Assembly (NCBI GenBank): GCA_020851415.1
Contig: JADZCU010000004.1
Location: forward strand, 1 to 64,000
DNA from: Candidatus Peregrinibacteria bacterium
GTDB lineage: Bacteria; Patescibacteriota; Gracilibacteria; UBA1369
DNA length: 64,000 bases
Direction of reading: 5' to 3'
In this document: positions 18,601-28,217 of the stretch, piece after piece
Position numbering within the stretch: position 1 is the first letter of the stretch
How the letters are laid out: every line of letters starts with the position of its first letter
Notes under the pieces: model-generated
The model's input: the letters and a program-made list of their open reading frames with translations, nothing else
The model's database searches: none
What the model was told of the DNA's origin: nothing
Position numbers and translations under genes: made by a program

Positions 18601-21600
18601 ATGGTTCCTGCGCCATCCATCGCTACGAGCTCGCCGACAGCTCTCAAAGATCGTGTTAAGAAAGGTCTGAAAATCCAGCGTTTTTATACTGAAGCCGGAA
18701 AAGATCCTTTTTCTTATTTTGAATACGATTTTCGTACCTCACGCATTACAAACCCGGACGGTTCCGTGGTTTTTGAAATGAAGGATGTTGAGGTTCCAAA
18801 ATTTTGGTCTCAAGTTGCGACAGATATTTTGGCGCAAAAATATTGCCGCAAGAAGGGTGTGCCTCAAGTAGATAAAAATGGGAAACCAAAATTGGATAAG
18901 GAGGGAAATCAAGTTTTTGGTTCAGAGACTTCAGTGAAAATGGTTGCTACACGTTTGGCTTCTACCTGGAGACACTGGGGTGAAACTCATAACTATTTTG
19001 ACAACGCTGAAGATGCTCAGGCTTTTGAAGATGAATTGAAATATATGATTGTGGCACAAATGTGTGCTCCAAATAGTCCGCAATGGTTTAACACGGGTCT
19101 TGCTCATGCTTATAACATTACGGGTGATGCTCAGGGGCACTATTATATAGACCCTGAAACAGAGAAACTTTCGAAATCCAAGGATGCTTATACACGTCCG
19201 CAACCACATGCCTGCTTTATTCAATCTGTGAAAGATGATTTGGTAAATGAAGGTGGTATCTTTGATTTGATCATCCGTGAGGCACGTTTGTTTAAATATG
19301 GTTCTGGAACAGGTACAAACTTTTCTAAGGTTCGCGGTGGAAATGAAAATCTTTCTGGAGGTGGTGTTTCATCTGGTCTTATGAGCTTCCTGGCTGTGCT
19401 TGATCGCGCTGCCGGTGCTATTAAGTCCGGTGGCACTACACGCCGTGCGGCGAAGATGGTTTGCTTGGATATGGATCACCCGGAAATTGAAGGGTTTATT
19501 GATTGGAAAGTTATAGAGGAACAGAAAGTGGCTGCACTGCATGCCGGTTCCCATATGTGTTATGAAGAATTGAAGAAGATTGTGGATAGCGCAGCTGAAA
19601 ATGGTTTGGATGCTGAGAAGAATCCAAAATTGAAGAGACTTATTTACGAAGCTGATCAGAAACATATTCCTTTGAAGTACATTAAACGTGTTCTTCAACT
19701 GGTTGAGGAAGGCATGAAACCTGATGAGTTCAGTTTCCGTCGTTATGATACGGATTTCCGTTCTGAGGCTTATCTGACTGTTGGTGGCCAGAACTCAAAC
19801 AACTCTGTTCGTGTGCCAAATGAGTTTGTTCAGGCTGTTCGAAATAATACTGAATGGAACCTTATTAACCGCACGAACGGGAAAGTTTATAAATCTATTC
19901 CTGCACGAAAATTGTGGGACAAGATCGCAAATGCTGCATGGGCTTCCGCTGATCCTGGTATCCAATATGATTCGACTATCAATGAATGGCACACATGTCC
20001 TGAGGATGGCCGTATTAACGCTAGTAATCCGTGCTCTGAATATATGTTTTTGGATGATACAGCCTGCAATTTGGCTTCGATCAACTTGATCCGTTACTAC
20101 GACGACAAGACAAAGAAGTTTGATATTGAAGGGTATCGTCACACTGCACGTTTGTGGACCATCGTTTTGGAGGTTTCTGTTTTGATGGCGCAGTTTCCAT
20201 CCAAAGAGATTGCTGAACTTTCTTATGACTTCCGTACTCTTGGTCTTGGTTATGCCAACATTGGTACTGTTTTGATGCAGATGGGGATTCCTTATACATC
20301 TGAAGAAGGTTACGCAGTTTGTGGCGCTCTGACTGCTATTCTTTGTGGCGAGTCTTATGCCACTTCAGCTGAAATGGCAAAAGTGCTTGGTACTTTCCGC
20401 AAGTATGAGAAGAACAAAAAACATATGTTGAAGGTTATCCGCAATCACCGTCGTGCGGCTTACAATGTTTCTAAGAATGAATACGAAGGTTTAACTGTTA
20501 CTCCAAAGGGTATCAATCCTGCTTACTGCCCTGAAAACATGTTGGCTGCGGCCCGTGAGGCTTGGGATCGCGCTCTTGAGTGGGGTGAGCAGTTTGGTTA
20601 TCGTAATGCGCAGACAACTGTTATTGCTCCAACTGGAACAATCGGACTTGTTATGGATTGTGACACAACAGGTATTGAACCAGATTTTGCTTTGGTGAAA
20701 TTTAAGAAGCTGGTTGGTGGCGGTTATTTCAAGATCGTGAACCAATCTATTATTCCAGCTTTGGAAAATCTTGGTTATACCAATGAACAGATTGTTGCTA
20801 TTGAAAACTATGCGAAGGGACATGCAACTTTGAAGGGTTGTCCTCATATCAACGAAGAAACTCTTCGTGGGAAAGGTTTCACTGATAAAGAGTTGTTGGC
20901 CACCGAAACTCAGCTCACCGGTGTGTTTGAGTTGAAATTTGCCTTCAATAAATTCTCTTTGGGTGAAGAGTTCTGCCGCAATGTTCTTGGTATGGGTGAA
21001 AAGGAACTGAACGATATTAATTTTGATATGCTTTTGGCTCTTGGTTTCACAAAGGAACAGATTGAAGAGGCCAATGAATATGTTTGTGGAACTATGACTT
21101 TGGAAGGAGCTCCACACTTGAAAAAAGAACACTATGCTGTTTTTGACTGCGCGAATAAATGTGGAAAGAAAGGCAAACGCTTTATTCCATACAATGGTCA
21201 TCTTCGTATGATGGCTGCGGCTCAACCGTTTATCTCCGGTTCTATTTCCAAGACTGTGAACATGCCAGAGGAATGTACAGTTGAAGATATCCAAAAGGCT
21301 TATATGGAAAGCTGGGAATTGATGCTGAAATGTAATGCTATTTATCGTGATGGTTCTAAATTGAGCCAACCACTCAACACATCTTCTGCTGATGATGCGT
21401 ATGCTTCGCTCTTCAACTTTGAAGATATTGAAGATTCTGATGACACAGCCGGCCCTGAACGTGTTCAGCAGGTGATTGAGAAAGTTGTACAAAAGCCTTT
21501 CCGCCGAAAACTTCCTTCAGAACGTCACAGTCTTACCCACAAATTCTCTATTTCCGGACATGAAGGTTATTTGACCGTTGGTCTTTATGATGACGGCCAG

Positions 21601-22230
21601 CCTGGTGAAATCTTTATCAAGATGAGTAAGGAAGGTTCTACACTCTCAGGTATTATGGATGCTTTGGCTTTGTCTATCTCTATGAATCTTCAGTATGGTG
21701 TGCCAGTTGAGGTTTTGGTGAGCAAGTTCTGTCACACACGTTTTGAACCTGCTGGTATGACCGGCAACCGTGATATCCCAATGGTGAAATCTATTATGGA
21801 TTATATCGGCCGTTATCTTGCTTTGAAGTTCTTACCAAAAGAGTCTGCAAAGAAATATCACAATGCTGATTTGGTGGATCGCGCATATAGCGAAAGCACG
21901 AATCTTCTTTTGCCACGCGTTCCGGTTGAAACGGCGGTTATTGGTAAGTTTGAAGAGGTTACCGCTAACCTGGTGAATGATCGTGAACATCGTAATGCTA
22001 AAGGTGCTGTGGTTGAAGTAGAGCAGCGTGTGGCTGTTGAAGCCGGTAAGCCTGCGATGGAAATGAAAGCCAATATGAGTGCTGAGGAGTTTGCGAAGAT
22101 GCAAAAAGATATGGCTCTTCACCAAAATAATGAAGATGCGGCTATGTGTTCTGCTTGCGGTGCCGTGATGGTAAGAAATGGATCTTGCTATAAGTGTATC
22201 GATTGTGGCGAAACAAGTGGTTGCAGTTGA
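18601..22230 (+). CDS. nrdJ: adenosylcobalamin-dependent (class II) ribonucleoside-diphosphate reductase
   Basis: 1209 aa; NASNPCSEYMFLDDTACNLASINL; APTGTIGLVMDCDTTGIEPDFAL; C-terminal Cys-rich MCSACGAVMVRNGSCYKCIDCGETSGCS. Confidence 0.97.
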   Translation: MVPAPSIATSSPTALKDRVKKGLKIQRFYTEAGKDPFSYFEYDFRTSRITNPDGSVVFEMKDVEVPKFWSQVATDILAQKYCRKKGVPQVDKNGKPKLDKEGNQVFGSETSVKMVATRLASTWRHWGETHNYFDNAEDAQAFEDELKYMIVAQMCAPNSPQWFNTGLAHAYNITGDAQGHYYIDPETEKLSKSKDAYTRPQPHACFIQSVKDDLVNEGGIFDLIIREARLFKYGSGTGTNFSKVRGGNENLSGGGVSSGLMSFLAVLDRAAGAIKSGGTTRRAAKMVCLDMDHPEIEGFIDWKVIEEQKVAALHAGSHMCYEELKKIVDSAAENGLDAEKNPKLKRLIYEADQKHIPLKYIKRVLQLVEEGMKPDEFSFRRYDTDFRSEAYLTVGGQNSNNSVRVPNEFVQAVRNNTEWNLINRTNGKVYKSIPARKLWDKIANAAWASADPGIQYDSTINEWHTCPEDGRINASNPCSEYMFLDDTACNLASINLIRYYDDKTKKFDIEGYRHTARLWTIVLEVSVLMAQFPSKEIAELSYDFRTLGLGYANIGTVLMQMGIPYTSEEGYAVCGALTAILCGESYATSAEMAKVLGTFRKYEKNKKHMLKVIRNHRRAAYNVSKNEYEGLTVTPKGINPAYCPENMLAAAREAWDRALEWGEQFGYRNAQTTVIAPTGTIGLVMDCDTTGIEPDFALVKFKKLVGGGYFKIVNQSIIPALENLGYTNEQIVAIENYAKGHATLKGCPHINEETLRGKGFTDKELLATETQLTGVFELKFAFNKFSLGEEFCRNVLGMGEKELNDINFDMLLALGFTKEQIEEANEYVCGTMTLEGAPHLKKEHYAVFDCANKCGKKGKRFIPYNGHLRMMAAAQPFISGSISKTVNMPEECTVEDIQKAYMESWELMLKCNAIYRDGSKLSQPLNTSSADDAYASLFNFEDIEDSDDTAGPERVQQVIEKVVQKPFRRKLPSERHSLTHKFSISGHEGYLTVGLYDDGQPGEIFIKMSKEGSTLSGIMDALALSISMNLQYGVPVEVLVSKFCHTRFEPAGMTGNRDIPMVKSIMDYIGRYLALKFLPKESAKKYHNADLVDRAYSESTNLLLPRVPVETAVIGKFEEVTANLVNDREHRNAKGAVVEVEQRVAVEAGKPAMEMKANMSAEEFAKMQKDMALHQNNEDAAMCSACGAVMVRNGSCYKCIDCGETSGCS

Positions 22231-22340
22231 AAATAGGTTTTTACTTCGTCAGATTGAAAAAAATCTCCTCAACGTACTGACTCGTACGTATCGGAGATTT
22301 TTTTCAATCTTCCTCGTAAAAACGCAATTTTGAACTGCAA
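22221..22340. repeat. long imperfect hairpin H2 (~120 bp) starting in the last codons of nrdJ
   Basis: TTGCAGTTgAAAAT..GTTTTTAC..AGATTGAAAAAAATCTCC / GGAGATTTTTTTCAATCT..GTAAAAAC..ATTTTgAACTGCAA. Confidence 0.9.
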
Positions 22341-22446
22341 CAAATGGCATCTTTTTAAAATAATGAAGTACCAGCCATTTTTGTAATGTCTGCGTTGCAG
22401 TGGTATTATGCCTAGAGTAGGTAGATGTATAATTTAAAAATATTCT

Positions 22447-23571
22447 ATGAAAAAATATTTGTTGGTGGGGACCATGGCTTTTAGCTTGCTTGGCTCATCC
22501 CTGGCTTTTGCAGATGTGCTTCCGGAAGGTAAAGTGGTTGTTCCGGTGTGCGCTAAATTAATAGGTCTTTCGGAGCTGCCAAAGATTACGGTGTACGCCC
22601 GTGAAACTGGCCCAATGTTGGAGACTCCAAAAGTTTGGAAACCGGCAGAAGGTGAGTGTGTTGATGTTGGTTATAAGTTTAACTCAATTAATTTGTATGC
22701 TGTCGACTCTGAACGTGCAAAGAGTTTGGGTGTTGATTATGACCCTGCGGATGATGCAGCTGCTTATAGCACAACTACAGAGCTTGATGTTGATGATTTA
22801 TATGAAGATGAAGGGACTGACATTGAGTATAAACATAATGAATACATTGTCCCGGGAGTTGATAATACAAAAAAAGAGTTGATTGTCCTTTTTGCAGGTT
22901 CTCAAACTAATATGAGCATCGCAGATTCTTTCCCGCAGATTCCCGAGGGAGTTGAAGACTATATAACTGTGCAAGCTGGCGGTCCTGTGTTTACCGATGT
23001 TGTTGAAGGTGCCACTTATTATGACGCTCTTTTGTATTTGAAGAACGCCGGTGTTGTTTCCGGTTATGATGATGGAAGTTTTAAGCCAAATAATACTATT
23101 AACCGTGCGGAGTTTACTAAAATTATTGTTGGAGCTACGCTCGAATCAAATGGCTTATGTATGGAGGGTTATGCAAATGAAGGAGGTACATACATGAATC
23201 TTTTCACGGATGTTCTTTCTCCGGTTGGCTCTGCTGAACCTGTATGGTATTTGGATTATGTTTGCGAAGCGAAAACAAACGATTTGGTTGATGGTTATCC
23301 AGACGGCAGTTTTAAACCTGAGCAGCAAATTAACTTTGCCGAAGCTGCTAAGATTATTGTGAATGGTTTCAAGTTACCTATAGCAAGTGTTGCAACGGGT
23401 GAACCTTGGTATAAACCGTATGTAACCGTTTTGTCTGATAAAAAGGCAATCCCCATGACAATCCATCAGTTTAATCAGAAAATTACCCGTGGTGAAATGT
23501 CTGAAATGATGTTTCGTCTGAAGACGAATAACACTACTTTGACTTCGGGGGCCTACGCGGATTTACAATAA
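22447..23571 (+). CDS. secreted SLH-domain protein
   Basis: signal peptide; FTDVVEGATYYDALLYLKNAGVVSGYDDGSFKPNNTINRAEFTKIIV; second SLH repeat DLVDGYPDGSFKPEQQINFAEAAKIIV. Confidence 0.9.
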   Translation: MKKYLLVGTMAFSLLGSSLAFADVLPEGKVVVPVCAKLIGLSELPKITVYARETGPMLETPKVWKPAEGECVDVGYKFNSINLYAVDSERAKSLGVDYDPADDAAAYSTTTELDVDDLYEDEGTDIEYKHNEYIVPGVDNTKKELIVLFAGSQTNMSIADSFPQIPEGVEDYITVQAGGPVFTDVVEGATYYDALLYLKNAGVVSGYDDGSFKPNNTINRAEFTKIIVGATLESNGLCMEGYANEGGTYMNLFTDVLSPVGSAEPVWYLDYVCEAKTNDLVDGYPDGSFKPEQQINFAEAAKIIVNGFKLPIASVATGEPWYKPYVTVLSDKKAIPMTIHQFNQKITRGEMSEMMFRLKTNNTTLTSGAYADLQ

Positions 23572-23610
23572 AGTTTTGTGAGTTGGGGTAACTTCGTATG
23601 AAGTACAGCT

Positions 23611-23637
23611 CGCGGGGGCGGATTGGATGCCCCCGCG
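23611..23637. terminator. GC-rich hairpin CGCGGGGGC-n9-GCCCCCGCG after SLH gene
   Basis: 9-bp perfect inverted repeat; no clear T tract. Confidence 0.5.
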
Positions 23638-23643
23638 GGTTGT

Positions 23644-23670
23644 CTTAGCTACGCCTTTACGTACACCCGG
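23644..23670 (+). repeat. dispersed repeat copy C (CTTAGCTACGCCTTTACGTACACCCGG)
   Basis: matches copies A, B, D; supplies last codons and stop of the 23657-24829 minus-strand gene. Confidence 0.8.
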
Positions 23671-24829
23671 GGGTGCCCACCAACATGGGAATGTACGGAG
23701 CATGATTGTTGGTGGTGAAGATACTTCCGTATCGTTTTGGGGTGGCGATGAAACTGTTGTCATCGGCTATTTGGCAGAATTCGAATCCGATTGCCTTCCC
23801 GTCTTGGGTGAAATTGTTGGCGAAATGAGCTTCTCCGTTTATGGCAACGAATGCTTGAGCTGCTGCGGGATCTGTTTCCGATAAAAAGGCCAGAATGCGG
23901 TTTATGGTACCAATATCCATTCCGGTCCAACCAGGTTTCGTGAGTTTTGTACTGAAGTTTTGAATGTTGGGTTGCTCTCCTCCACCTACTGAAAATCCAA
24001 TCAGTTGGACTTTATTTGGTGATCTGCCCCTTTGCTTTCTTTCTTCATTGATTTGTCTGATAACGTATTGTTCGGTGTCTTTTTTGGCTTTGCGAAGGAA
24101 TTTTTTGTCACGTTTGGTTATGAGTGTTGCTTGGTGATGTGGTTCATTGATGAGGATGAGTTGTCTGAGTTTCGATGCGTCTGCGTTGGCGCTTTGATCA
24201 AGTTCTTTGATGAAATGAGGATTGTTCAGGTCGGTAAGGCGGTGGAGCGCTTGTCCGTCGCCGAGGCGCCTGTCGTTGAAGGCGACGGTATCGATAACGC
24301 GATTTTTGAGTGCATCCTCGAACTGCTGCATGGATGATTCTGAAATTGAGGGAATGTGAAGTGTTTTCTCTTCACCTGGATGCCAATATTTTGTGTGCAG
24401 GTAGTAGCTGCCCCATTCCAACCTTTTCCCAAAAAGATTGATTCCGAATTTTTTGAATCGCTCAGCCATCTCATTTGGATCGACCATTCGTTCCTGGAGT
24501 TTGGCAAGAGAGGTTATTGGTGCCGGTTTTTTTATAACCAGATCTGGGATTTCCGGAAGATTTGAAGCGGTTTTTTGCTGTACCGTTCTTCGGATGCTGT
24601 CGATTTTTTCTTTTAAATGTTTTTCTGAAAGTACGTCCAGGGCTTTTGCTTCCAGGAGCCAGTTGAGACCAATGAAATCTATATCGGAAAGAATGCCAAA
24701 TCGTTGGAGCGCATGGAGTATTTGGTATCTTTGATCCGTATTGAGTTTTCTCCATTCGTCCGTGCCGGATTCTTGAACAAACTTTTGTATTTCCGGCTTT
24801 AATACTGGTTGTTCGAGGAGGTGACTCAT
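23657..24829 (-). CDS. hypothetical protein
   Basis: long ORF 390 aa with bacterial codon pattern; no recognised domain. Confidence 0.7.
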   Translation of the reverse strand: MSHLLEQPVLKPEIQKFVQESGTDEWRKLNTDQRYQILHALQRFGILSDIDFIGLNWLLEAKALDVLSEKHLKEKIDSIRRTVQQKTASNLPEIPDLVIKKPAPITSLAKLQERMVDPNEMAERFKKFGINLFGKRLEWGSYYLHTKYWHPGEEKTLHIPSISESSMQQFEDALKNRVIDTVAFNDRRLGDGQALHRLTDLNNPHFIKELDQSANADASKLRQLILINEPHHQATLITKRDKKFLRKAKKDTEQYVIRQINEERKQRGRSPNKVQLIGFSVGGGEQPNIQNFSTKLTKPGWTGMDIGTINRILAFLSETDPAAAQAFVAINGEAHFANNFTQDGKAIGFEFCQIADDNSFIATPKRYGSIFTTNNHAPYIPMLVGTPGCT

Positions 24830-24836
24830 AAGAAGT

Positions 24837-26042
24837 TTAGGCTACTTTTCTAACGATTTGTACTTTTGAGTCGGGAATGGTGTAGATTTCAAGACGACCT
24901 TCTTCATCTTTTTCCAGATGAACCTGGTGAGGGAATCCGTCGGTAGAGTAGTTGAGTCCTCCTAAAAGTTTTGGATCAAATTTTTCCGTATAGTAGGATA
25001 TTTTTTTGGGATTAAATTTTCTTAAGATACCTTTTATGCCTGTTTCCGCAGGTGGTTTCCCCGCTTTTACTTCTTTCTCTGCTTGTTGCAGACAAGCTCT
25101 GAGCAGACTTCTGCTGGCTCCAATAATGTTCACTGCCGCAGCGATTTTCAGCATGCCGACCGGTCCGGCTTTTTCAGATTCCATTATAAATATCTCATCG
25201 CTATCCAGACTTTCCACTTCCGGTTCGAATCTGGCCATGCCCCAGCGAGGTAGTGTGGTGAAGGCACGTAGTTTGCTTTGAGGAATATTACGTTCAGGTC
25301 TTTGTTCATTGTCTGATTCTACAAATATTTCGCTGCCAAAGGCTTGGATTAAGCTCTCTAAAACTGCTTGCGCGTCGTTGCCAAAAACCTCTCTGAGGGC
25401 TTCATTTATTACTTTTAAACTGTTTTTTATGTATCCATCTTTGCGTCCCAGTTTTTCATTTTTGTCTAAAATATAGGCATCAAAAAACATTCCGGCGAAG
25501 GCAAAAAATGGATGGTTGGTTGTTTCGGTAATTTTATGAGGGTTGTTTACTTTGTTTTTTTGAACACGGGCATTGCGCATACGCACGGTTTGGTTTTTGT
25601 ATCCGCTATTGTCGTTACCAACAAAATCAGTGAGCTCTTTCATTTGGTCGGTGCCCATGGCTATTGGACCGTGGTTATATGTTCCTCCGGGAGCCAGATA
25701 GATGGCATTTTCTGTAATGTCTGAAAGTTCCGTCCCTGTTTCTTGTTTGTGTTGACGGGCTATTTGATCGAATGCTCCCAGTACTAAACCGTTACCACTA
25801 TCACCAAAACAGGTGGCTATTTTCCCGGACTTTAAATCAGGAAGAATGGCTCTGATTTGCTCTGCGACGTAATCATGAATGTTTCCTGTGGGACCCGATT
25901 GAAAACGTATGCCCTGCATGACGGCGTGTCCGTCGCCTTTTGATATGCGTTCCTTGATCTTTTCCAGGAGTTTTTTCTTTCCCGGAAAATCTTCGGGATG
26001 GTCGGCGTAGTCTTGATTGTACAGGACGTTTACTTTGTTCAT
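24837..26042 (-). CDS. hypothetical protein, possible divergent diacylglycerol-kinase/NAD-kinase-fold lipid kinase
   Basis: IATCFGDSGNGLVLGAFD and IYLAPGGTYNHGPIAMG resemble GGDGT and PGGTxND motifs; C-terminal PHQVHLEKDEEGRLEIYTIPDSKVQIV resembles DAGK C-terminal strand pattern. Confidence 0.5.
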   Translation of the reverse strand: MNKVNVLYNQDYADHPEDFPGKKKLLEKIKERISKGDGHAVMQGIRFQSGPTGNIHDYVAEQIRAILPDLKSGKIATCFGDSGNGLVLGAFDQIARQHKQETGTELSDITENAIYLAPGGTYNHGPIAMGTDQMKELTDFVGNDNSGYKNQTVRMRNARVQKNKVNNPHKITETTNHPFFAFAGMFFDAYILDKNEKLGRKDGYIKNSLKVINEALREVFGNDAQAVLESLIQAFGSEIFVESDNEQRPERNIPQSKLRAFTTLPRWGMARFEPEVESLDSDEIFIMESEKAGPVGMLKIAAAVNIIGASRSLLRACLQQAEKEVKAGKPPAETGIKGILRKFNPKKISYYTEKFDPKLLGGLNYSTDGFPHQVHLEKDEEGRLEIYTIPDSKVQIVRKVA

Positions 26043-26270
26043 ATTTTGCCTTATGGTCGCGCATTTTTGCATTGAATAGTTTCATTGTCAATTGGGGAGT
26101 ATTGCACATTTGCGAAACTATGAGATGAGGGGGTAATTTTTGCGCTTTATACAGGATTATTGCGTAACTCTCTTGAGGGAGGATTCTTTTGGCTTATTTG
26201 TCAATAGAACCATGTGGAGCTTTTGGCTTCTGGTATTTAAAAAACGGCATTTTTTTGCTATTATGTCCTG

Positions 26271-28217
26271 ATGGTTCAATTTTTAAAACAACACAAAAAC
26301 AAAATTATCTGGCTGCTTATTCTTGGGATTTTGATAGCTGGTGGAATTGCATATAGTCAGCAGGGGAATGGAAATGGAGTGAAATATGACCTTGTTGAGG
26401 TACAGCTTTCTACACTTGCCCAATCTGTTTCGGCTACAGGTACGCTTGAGCCCAAGGCGACCATTGATTTGAGCTTTCAGAGTTCAGGTTTGGTAAAAGA
26501 GATTTTGAAAGATACGGGAGATACAGTTCATAAGGGTGATATTTTGGCTATTTTGGAAAACTCCAATGAGGCTGCCGGCCTTAAGCAGGCGAAGGCATCA
26601 TTGAGTGAGGCCAATGCTTCTTTGAATCTTGCCGTTGCAAATGCCACAGACGAAGAGATTACCATTGCGAGAATTGAGGTTGAACAGGCTGATGCGAATC
26701 TGCAAAAAATCGGTGTCGATCTGGACAATGCCAGGACTACTTATGAGAATACGCAGAAGACTGTCGCTGAACAGAATCGAGTAGCTGATCTTCAGGTGAA
26801 AAATGCCGAGGTGGCTTTGAAGAAGGTTCAATCTAACAGCGGTACAACTTCCGATCAGAATGAATCGGTTTTGAATAATGCATCGTTTTCTTTAAAAAAC
26901 AGCGTAGGGCAGGTTTTGAATGCGGTGAGTTCCAGTGTGGTTACTGTGGATAAATTGTTTGGTAATTATGACTTAGATGCTTCTCATTTGTTGGGTGACC
27001 CAACCTCTTATCGTGGTGATGCGGCGCTTCTTTTTATAAGTATGGGAAATAATTTACGTGATGTTTACGCTGAACAAAATCGATTAAGTCAGATTTATTA
27101 TGCTTTATCTTCTACTGCTACAACCGATGAAATCGAGAGTTTGAGTGATGATATTGAGCTGTTAGTGAAAAATACCCATTCAATGTTGGTGCAGGTTACG
27201 GATATGAGCGAATTCTTGTATGTTGATAATTTATGGCTTACTCAAGCTGAATTGGATGCATTTAAGATTGAAATACGAACTACTTCAGGATTGTTTGATA
27301 CTGCAGCCGGTAGTTTTGATCAGGCAAAAGCTGCTTTTGATAAGGCTCGTTTAGCGGTGGATGGTTCTGATGAAACTTTACCGTTGGACAACGAAACTGC
27401 GGAAGTTTTGTTGGAACAGGCTGAATCTAACAGAGATAAAATTCAGGTGGATGGTGATGTTCAGATTGATACGGCTGAGAGTCAGGTAAAATCATTGGAG
27501 GCGCAGTATCAGGTGAATGAAGCTCTTGTTGGAAAGGCTCAGGCTCAGCTGGATAAAGTTTTGGCTTCACCCCGTGCCGTTGATTTGGCGCCGTTTAAGG
27601 CACGCGTAGCGCAGGCTGCCGCACAGGTTGATAAGGCACAGAGTGTTTTGGATAAAACTCTGCTGAAGGCGCCGGAAGACGGTGTGATTTTGAATAGAGA
27701 TATTGAAGTGGGAGAGCAAATTGTTTCAGGCGGGGTTGCTGCACAGAAAACAACATTCCAAATGATGGATAACAGTGATTATCACATTGATGTTGATGTT
27801 CCTGAAACGCAAATTGCCAAAATTTCTCCAGAGAGTGACGTTGATGTTACTTTTGACGGACTTGATAAGGATCAGCATTTTGAAGGAAGAATTGTTTCGG
27901 TTGAACCTGGCCCAACTATTATTCAGGATGTTGTGTATTATAAAGTGAAGGTTGCTTTGGTTACGAAGGATGAAAGGTTGAAGCCGGGCATGACGGCCGA
28001 CGTAACTATTGAAACTGAATCCAAGGAAAATGTTTTGGCTATTCCAGAGCGGGCCATTACCTCATTAGATGGCAAAAAGGGAGTCATGATACCTGATGCC
28101 AAAAATAATCCGGTTCAAAAAGAGATTCGTACCGGTGTTCGAGGTGACGAAGGGATGATCGAAGTAATTGAAGGTTTGAAAGTGGGAGATATGATTTTTG
28201 TCCCAGCTACTTTATGA
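26271..28217 (+). CDS. HlyD/RND-type efflux periplasmic adaptor subunit
   Basis: ATGTLEPKATIDLSFQSSGLVKEILKDTGDTVHKGDILAILEN, coiled coil, LKAPEDGVILNRDIEVGEQI, LKPGMTADVTIETESKENVLAIPERAI. Confidence 0.94.
   Translation: MVQFLKQHKNKIIWLLILGILIAGGIAYSQQGNGNGVKYDLVEVQLSTLAQSVSATGTLEPKATIDLSFQSSGLVKEILKDTGDTVHKGDILAILENSNEAAGLKQAKASLSEANASLNLAVANATDEEITIARIEVEQADANLQKIGVDLDNARTTYENTQKTVAEQNRVADLQVKNAEVALKKVQSNSGTTSDQNESVLNNASFSLKNSVGQVLNAVSSSVVTVDKLFGNYDLDASHLLGDPTSYRGDAALLFISMGNNLRDVYAEQNRLSQIYYALSSTATTDEIESLSDDIELLVKNTHSMLVQVTDMSEFLYVDNLWLTQAELDAFKIEIRTTSGLFDTAAGSFDQAKAAFDKARLAVDGSDETLPLDNETAEVLLEQAESNRDKIQVDGDVQIDTAESQVKSLEAQYQVNEALVGKAQAQLDKVLASPRAVDLAPFKARVAQAAAQVDKAQSVLDKTLLKAPEDGVILNRDIEVGEQIVSGGVAAQKTTFQMMDNSDYHIDVDVPETQIAKISPESDVDVTFDGLDKDQHFEGRIVSVEPGPTIIQDVVYYKVKVALVTKDERLKPGMTADVTIETESKENVLAIPERAITSLDGKKGVMIPDAKNNPVQKEIRTGVRGDEGMIEVIEGLKVGDMIFVPATL

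Noticed and set aside
20491-21492. 333-aa minus-strand ORF
   Set aside because: antisense shadow of nrdJ; composition (H/F/I/S-rich) not protein-like
23589-23599. TAACTTCGTAT resembles half of a loxP arm
   Set aside because: only an 11-nt half-arm match without the second arm and 8-bp spacer; likely chance (it forms the small hairpin ACTTC-GTAT-GAAGT)
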